Shown one piece after another: positions 60,583 to 64,000 of a stretch of DNA of 64,000 nucleotides. The position numbers and the translations under genes were made by a program. The notes under the pieces are model-generated. The model searched no databases and was not told where the DNA came from. It saw nothing but the letters and a program-made list of their open reading frames with translations. The stretch is from NCBI GenBank assembly GCA_902500995.1, contig CABVSR010000002.1, positions 207,203 through 271,202 of the forward strand, read 5' to 3'. Positions within the stretch are counted from its first letter, which is position 1. Every line of letters begins with the position of its first letter. This stretch comes from an uncultured Nitrospira sp. Its GTDB lineage: Bacteria; Nitrospirota; Nitrospiria; Nitrospirales; Nitrospiraceae.

Positions 60583-60795
60583 TTATTTCAGTCCTATGAA
60601 TCTGTCTCTGAGATCACTTTTCTTGAACATATTTGCCCAGGCCTCGACCTCTTCGAGGGTGAATAATACAAAGCCGCCACACCTGCCTTTCGACATCCTC
60701 CGATACTGAAGCCCAAGACGGTGCCTCCATGCCGTGATTATCCCAGGCGTCACACTGAACCGCCTCGCAATCTCATCGACTGTAACGAAGTTCAT
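60583..60795 (-). CDS. Small HTH protein (70 aa)
   Basis: The protein is a single winged HTH of the excisionase/HTH_17 kind: VTVDEIARRFSVTPGIITAW, RHRLGLQYRRM, then FVLFTLEEVEAWAN. GAGG occurs just before the ATG (GGGGAGGAAAT). It lies 11 bp downstream of the zinc-ribbon gene and 9 bp before the replication gene, so it may control replication or excision. Confidence 0.75.
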   Translation of the reverse strand: MNFVTVDEIARRFSVTPGIITAWRHRLGLQYRRMSKGRCGGFVLFTLEEVEAWANMFKKSDLRDRFIGLK

Positions 60796-60806
60796 ATTTC
60801 CTCCCC

Positions 60807-60986
60807 TTAATGTCGTCTTCTAGTTCGTTTCTTTACCGTGGCTCTTCGAGTTCCAAAACTGGGTGTCGCCGTGTTGCACCCTGGGCATATGCGCGTATCT
60901 AAATTAACCTCTGTCTTCTGACACCACGGGCATGTCCGACAGGTCGTCAGGGACCACGGCAGATGCTTGGTCTTAACGCGTTTCAT
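60807..60986 (-). CDS. Small zinc-ribbon protein (59 aa)
   Basis: The frame reads MKRVKTKHLPWSLTTCR and on to a TAA at 60807. Two cysteine pairs (CRTCPWC, residues 16-22, and CPGC, 34-37) form a zinc ribbon, followed by a very basic tail (TVKKRTRRRH). GGTGG lies 7 bases before the ATG, inside the preceding gene. The ATG directly follows the TAA of that gene. Nucleic-acid or protein binding is likely; role unknown. Confidence 0.65.
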   Translation of the reverse strand: MKRVKTKHLPWSLTTCRTCPWCQKTEVNLDTRICPGCNTATPSFGTRRATVKKRTRRRH

Positions 60987-61166
60987 TTAGCGGCCACCCG
61001 GCTGCAAACCGAGTCGGATACAGGCGTCTAGGTCTTGTTGCCGTATCCTGGTCATGCGTCCGATCTTCACTCGTTGCAATCCACCTTGACGTAAAAACTT
61101 CCAGATAGAGGCCTCGCAACAAGCTAGTTGCACGGCAGCTTCTTTGACTGACACAAGTCTTTCCAT
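60987..61166 (-). CDS. Small excisionase-type HTH protein (59 aa)
   Basis: The frame opens with MERLVSVKEAAVQLACCEAS, continues IWKFLRQGGLQRVKIGRMTR and closes with QQDLDACIRLGL, a complete HTH_17/AlpA-like unit. AAGGA lies five bases before the ATG. Stop and the next gene's start are adjacent (TAAATG). It is the third protein of this HTH type in 2.8 kb, after those at 58414 and 60583. Confidence 0.7.
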   Translation of the reverse strand: MERLVSVKEAAVQLACCEASIWKFLRQGGLQRVKIGRMTRIRQQDLDACIRLGLQPGGR

Positions 61167-61188
61167 CGTGATCCTTTCGTAAGATTGT

Positions 61189-61557
61189 TTACGCTACAAG
61201 CTTTGTCGCCCGCCTGGCTTCATACTGTCGAGCACTTGCCCGGTGGCGCACATCGGCCCCTCCTCGTCCGTCAGTGTGTCCGTACCAGAACGGCTGATTG
61301 GCAAGGAATTCCCTAAGCTTCCAGTCGATGTATTCCCGAACTGCTTCAGGGGTCATGCCTTCAAACGCCGGAGACGCAAAGGATTCCTCATAGAGCCGAA
61401 GTCTTGTTTCGTCGCTGACCCTTGGAGCCGGTAGCGGGGCCTTGACCCTGCGAAGGCTGAGCTTTTGGCGGGGGCTCTTTACGTCATTCGATCTGTCCGA
61501 TGTCTGCAAAATCACCTCTTTATTCTCTCTACATTTCAATACGTTACAACGCACCAA
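61189..61557 (-). CDS. Basic hypothetical protein (up to 122 aa)
   Basis: The protein is rich in Arg and Lys at both ends, with a central helical part (MTPEAVREYIDWKLREFLA). No family recognised. The start is uncertain: the frame is open from 61557 without a good ribosome site, whereas GAGGTG stands three bases before a TTG at 61509, which would give 106 aa. It lies 22 bp upstream of the 59-aa HTH gene and probably belongs to the same leftward operon. Confidence 0.5.
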   Translation of the reverse strand: MVRCNVLKCRENKEVILQTSDRSNDVKSPRQKLSLRRVKAPLPAPRVSDETRLRLYEESFASPAFEGMTPEAVREYIDWKLREFLANQPFWYGHTDGRGGADVRHRASARQYEARRATKLVA

Positions 61558-61800
61558 ATCGCGGCCTTGACCAATACATCAAGGCTTGGGCTTCAGGGTT
61601 TCACGGCACACATATGCACACGCTCTAAAGACCTCCTTTCTGCCTATGACATGTACTGACCGAGGATGGGAGCCCAACTGCTGGCGAGACACTGACACAC
61701 AGGCTAGTCAAGTCACCGACCTGTGTAGCCCTCTATATATAGAAAGATGATATAGGGGCGCGCTTATCTAGACGCAACAACACGTCTTTGAGCTGCAGAA
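61558..61800 (-). promoter_or_regulatory. Control region of the leftward replication operon
   Basis: On the minus strand TTGCGT (61777-61772), 17 bp and TATATC (61754-61749) are a plausible promoter. ACACAGG (61697-61703) and CCTGTGT (61720-61726) form an inverted repeat with a 16-bp spacer, and CTATATATAG is a palindrome at 61733-61742. A consensus AAAGGAGGT at 61639-61631 precedes only very short frames (6-7 codons from a GTG at 61621). I see no longer gene here. Confidence 0.45.
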
Positions 61801-62751
61801 TCACATGGTGGATACTGCATCCCACTTTCCAAATGCGGACTTTTCAGACGCGACGGCGCTTGGAGGAATAAACGTCCGCTGAAACTCTATCGTACGGGCT
61901 TCATGTAGCTGCGCCTCTTTAGTTCGACGGGCGGCTACAACGTCACATTTGCTTGAGGCGATTCCGATTTCACTGCATGTTGTGCAGATTTTTACGTGGT
62001 AGACATACCACGCTTTTCCATGATGAGCCTTTTCGGAGCCAATGCGTTTACGAATCGCTTGAAGCATGCTTTTGATCGTGGACTCTGATTTACGTTCAGC
62101 TTTAGCGATTTCATACACAGATAACCCTCTGGATTCTGCATCAAATACGCGCAATTGATCTGTGATCTTATCCTGGCGCTTTCGCTCTTGTTTCCCAGCG
62201 GAGGAGGTTTTGGAGCCTGGCATAACCAGCCTGGCTTTTCTCAGTTCATCTTTGATGCAAGCTAGCAAATCGCCATCCACATGGCCAAGGTCCAGCCTTA
62301 GGGACAGCGTGCCTGGGGGCGTATCAGTGCAGCCTGCATCAATCAATGTAACGGCGGGAGACATAATGTCCGCAGTACCCCCCCACAGATGTTGCCACTC
62401 CTCGACGGTCAAATAATTGAGAGACGAGAGTCGGTCTGTTAATGCCTGTTTGGGTAACTCGATTCGCCATTCATATTCAAAAGCCCCCCACAGAAGAAGG
62501 AACGGTTCTTCCCGATGATCGATAGCTTGACTGTGTAGGTCGATACCCATCCGAGCTATTTCCGTTTCAACAAGGTATTCCCCATCCCACACCCCAACAG
62601 ATAACGGAGGACCTGTTACCCAGGCTCGATACTCCGAACGTAACTGGTTCACCGCTGTCTGAAACTTAGGGTTGCGGAGTAAGCATCGCCAACGATTCCA
62701 ACGCTCCTGTTTGGTCGCTCTTTCTGCTTGCTCACTTGATCTGCGTGCCAT
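61801..62751 (-). CDS. Hypothetical protein with LuxR/sigma-like HTH
   Basis: The 316-aa protein has a basic N-terminus, an unassigned domain (about 30-190), then an HTH around residues 205-245 (LRVFDAESRGLSVYEIAKAE, RKSESTIKSMLQAI) of the kind seen in phage transcription activators. A CTTC...C cysteine set (about residues 262-275) might bind metal. The ATG at 62751 has GGAG five bases before it; the TTG/ATG codons upstream overlap that site. A role as element activator is a guess. Confidence 0.55.
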   Translation of the reverse strand: MARRSSEQAERATKQERWNRWRCLLRNPKFQTAVNQLRSEYRAWVTGPPLSVGVWDGEYLVETEIARMGIDLHSQAIDHREEPFLLLWGAFEYEWRIELPKQALTDRLSSLNYLTVEEWQHLWGGTADIMSPAVTLIDAGCTDTPPGTLSLRLDLGHVDGDLLACIKDELRKARLVMPGSKTSSAGKQERKRQDKITDQLRVFDAESRGLSVYEIAKAERKSESTIKSMLQAIRKRIGSEKAHHGKAWYVYHVKICTTCSEIGIASSKCDVVAARRTKEAQLHEARTIEFQRTFIPPSAVASEKSAFGKWDAVSTM

Positions 62752-62823
62752 CGTTCTCCTCATCAACAAAGCATAATCAAGCTATATAACTGAGTTTTTC
62801 TGATAAGCAAGAGGAGGAATTCC

Positions 62824-62976
62824 ATGGCGCTAAACTCGAAGTCTAGCGTCACACCAATGGATTCATATACTTACAAAGAGGCAGTAGCACTTCTGGTAGC
62901 ACTCAATTTGAGCCATCACGAAGAATATTTTTATTGGTTCATCAAAAGCGTCAGCAGCCGGAAGGTGAACGGCTAA
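62824..62976 (+). CDS. Small protein (50 aa)
   Basis: A strong GAGGAGG ribosome site 6 bases before the ATG introduces a frame of 50 codons ending TAA at 62976. The product has a helical middle (TYKEAVALLVALNLSHHEEY) and a basic end (KSVSSRKVNG), with no signal peptide. It is divergent from the gene at 61801-62751, with AT-rich TATATAA-type sequence between them. Not recognised. Confidence 0.55.
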   Translation: MALNSKSSVTPMDSYTYKEAVALLVALNLSHHEEYFYWFIKSVSSRKVNG

Positions 62977-63110
62977 AACCCAGCAAGCCTTACAAGAGGA
63001 CGTTTCGTAGGATAGTCGTTGGAATCAAACAGGTATATGTTGGAGAATGCGCACCGTAATTGATCGGCACATTCATAAGAGTATACCGACTTCAATTAAG
63101 CGAGCTTGCC

Positions 63111-63875
63111 ATGATTGAAAAGTTTCACGAACGATTCAATATCGAAGTCGGCCTTGACGAAGCGCGGCGACGATTCGTCAATAGAGCCAACAACTTCATT
63201 TTTGGGAATCTCCTACTAAACGATGTGGGCACTCAATCACTCCAAATTGATCTTTGCTCAAAGCTCGGGGAGCGGTGGCTTGGATTCGGTTGCTTGAGAA
63301 GCGTACTCGGAGATGACTATGAAAGGCATGTTCGAGCTCTGGAATTTCTGTATCAGCATCCGCGTACAAGAAATGAGACGGACATGGCTATACAGCAGAT
63401 TTTACGCGATGCAGAAATAGACCTCGGCATCCGATGGAGTGGAGAACATTTCCTTCCATCGGGCTCGCCGTTGCTTGATGAAAAGGCTGTGAATGATGTG
63501 CTTGGATTCCTCAAGGGTAAAGACTATAAGGGCATCCTTTTGCCCTTCCAAAAAGGCTTAGACTACTTCCTTCACTCAACCAATAAACCGGGGCTTCTTC
63601 CTGATGTCGTGACCGACATGTATGAAGCCCTAGAGGCCTTAGCTAAACAAGTAACGGAGAGAGATAAAGATTTATCCGGCAATGCAGAGCTCTTCATTTC
63701 AAAGCTGGAGGTATCGCAAGAATATAAGGATATGCTAAAGGCCTATATCACTTACGCCAACAGCCTTCGCCATGCGCCTCCAAGAGCCAAGCAGAAGCCT
63801 GCTCTTTCGCGCCCAGAAGTAGAATCGTTTATTTATATTACGGGAGTATTCATTCGCCTGGCGGGGGCACGCTAG
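63111..63875 (+). CDS. Hypothetical protein, possibly abortive-infection/HEPN-related
   Basis: The 254-aa protein is helical. The C-terminal 90 residues (VVTDMYEALEALAKQVTERD, ELFISKLEVSQEYKDMLKAY, ITYANSLRHAPP, ESFIYITGVFIRLA) resemble C-terminal domains of AbiJ/HEPN-like proteins that often ride on mobile elements, but the canonical RN..xH motif is not clear (only RH in SLRHAP). The start is uncertain: the frame is open from a TTG at 63060 and the ATG at 63111 is preferred. Phage defence is an inference from family resemblance and context only. Confidence 0.5.
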   Translation: MIEKFHERFNIEVGLDEARRRFVNRANNFIFGNLLLNDVGTQSLQIDLCSKLGERWLGFGCLRSVLGDDYERHVRALEFLYQHPRTRNETDMAIQQILRDAEIDLGIRWSGEHFLPSGSPLLDEKAVNDVLGFLKGKDYKGILLPFQKGLDYFLHSTNKPGLLPDVVTDMYEALEALAKQVTERDKDLSGNAELFISKLEVSQEYKDMLKAYITYANSLRHAPPRAKQKPALSRPEVESFIYITGVFIRLAGAR

Positions 63876-64000
63876 TCCTGTGGGGCAATCGAGGAAGAGC
63901 GTATACGAGAATTAGTGGTGAGGCTCGGTTGGATGTGCCGAAGGGTGACGTCTCCCCGGAAAACGACGGCACTTCTAAACTAGAGTAAGATGGCAGCTTC
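63876..64000. other. Window end without recognisable gene
   Basis: I see no start codon with ribosome site and no repeat of the tRNA 3' end here. GTGCCG (63937-63942) and CGGCAC (63966-63971) form a loose inverted repeat. Confidence 0.3.

Larger units (their letters stand above)
55282..64000. mobile_element. Integrated genetic element (left part) at the tRNA 3' end
   Basis: A tyrosine recombinase gene lies directly against the tRNA, with its stop at 55282 inside the tRNA T-arm/acceptor region. From here the DNA is AT-richer, gene spacing is looser and the genes are phage- or plasmid-like (excisionases, replication ATPase, RHH regulator, unknowns). The other end, expected to repeat the tRNA 3' part, is not found before 64000. 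Confidence 0.8.

Noticed and set aside
63876..64000. Insertion sequence end at the window edge
   Set aside because: Only a loose 6-bp inverted repeat is visible and no transposase frame is present.

Overview
The window is a GC-rich bacterial chromosome segment (1 to about 55.2 kb) followed by the visibly AT-richer left part of an element integrated at a tRNA gene (55.3 kb to the end). Gene style (large multi-PAS kinases, two-partner secretion beside a CHAT protein, a secreted Lon-type protease, dispersed TCAGC repeats, many GTG/TTG starts) suggests a Nitrospira-like (Nitrospirota) organism. That is an inference from memory of such genomes; no rRNA or other marker is present to prove it.

Layout. 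0-3.3 kb: small hypothetical genes, an exported OB-fold protein and a SlyD-type FKBP. 3.5-10.4 kb (minus): a regulatory array of one four-PAS histidine kinase, a NarL-type regulator, a small unknown, a receiver lacking its phospho-Asp, a sigma-54 activator and an exported M15/DUF882 peptidase. 10.4-12.8 kb: Nudix, SDR and a secreted Lon-domain protease. 12.8-18.7 kb (minus): a two-partner secretion locus (TpsB, short TpsA) ending in a TPR-CHAT protein whose CHAT cysteine is serine.

19.0-54.1 kb is the heart of the window: two divergent gene trains leaving one bidirectional promoter at about 30.66-30.70 kb. Leftward (9 genes): heme-oxygenase-like diiron protein, acyl-CoA ligase, thiolase, 3-hydroxyacyl-CoA dehydrogenase, enoyl-CoA hydratase, patatin, acyl-CoA dehydrogenase, HTH regulator and tryptophanase. 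Rightward (21 genes): a one-domain HPPD-like dioxygenase, homogentisate dioxygenase and fumarylacetoacetase (tyrosine); a PRTase-like protein; branched-chain 2-oxoacid dehydrogenase E1a/E1b/E2; thiolase and 3-hydroxyacyl-CoA dehydrogenase; a B12 mutase large and small subunit with a metallo-beta-lactamase-fold gene between them; methylcrotonyl-CoA carboxylase beta, methylglutaconyl-CoA hydratase and HMG-CoA lyase (leucine); MeaB; PrpD, PrpB and PrpC (methylcitrate cycle); acyl-CoA ligase and a second acyl-CoA dehydrogenase. The mutase carries isobutyryl-CoA-mutase residues (Phe61, Gln179), not those of methylmalonyl-CoA mutase. I therefore read the cluster as one amino-acid catabolic programme: valine carbon goes isobutyryl-CoA to butyryl-CoA to beta-oxidation, isoleucine propionyl-CoA goes to the methylcitrate cycle, leucine goes through HMG-CoA, and tyrosine through homogentisate. 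E3, the MCC biotin subunit, maleylacetoacetate isomerase, tyrosine transaminase and 2-methylisocitrate dehydratase are not in the window.

54.1-55.0 kb holds an MscS channel. A CAU-anticodon tRNA at 55.23 kb is the integration site of an element whose tyrosine recombinase reads into the tRNA 3' end. The element carries a ribbon-helix-helix protein, a glycosyltransferase-like gene, stacked small HTH/excisionase and zinc-ribbon genes (three under 60 aa), a TOPRIM-like plus RepA-like ATPase replication protein next to an iteron-like repeat tract, and unknown genes, one perhaps related to abortive-infection proteins. The far end of the element is beyond the window.
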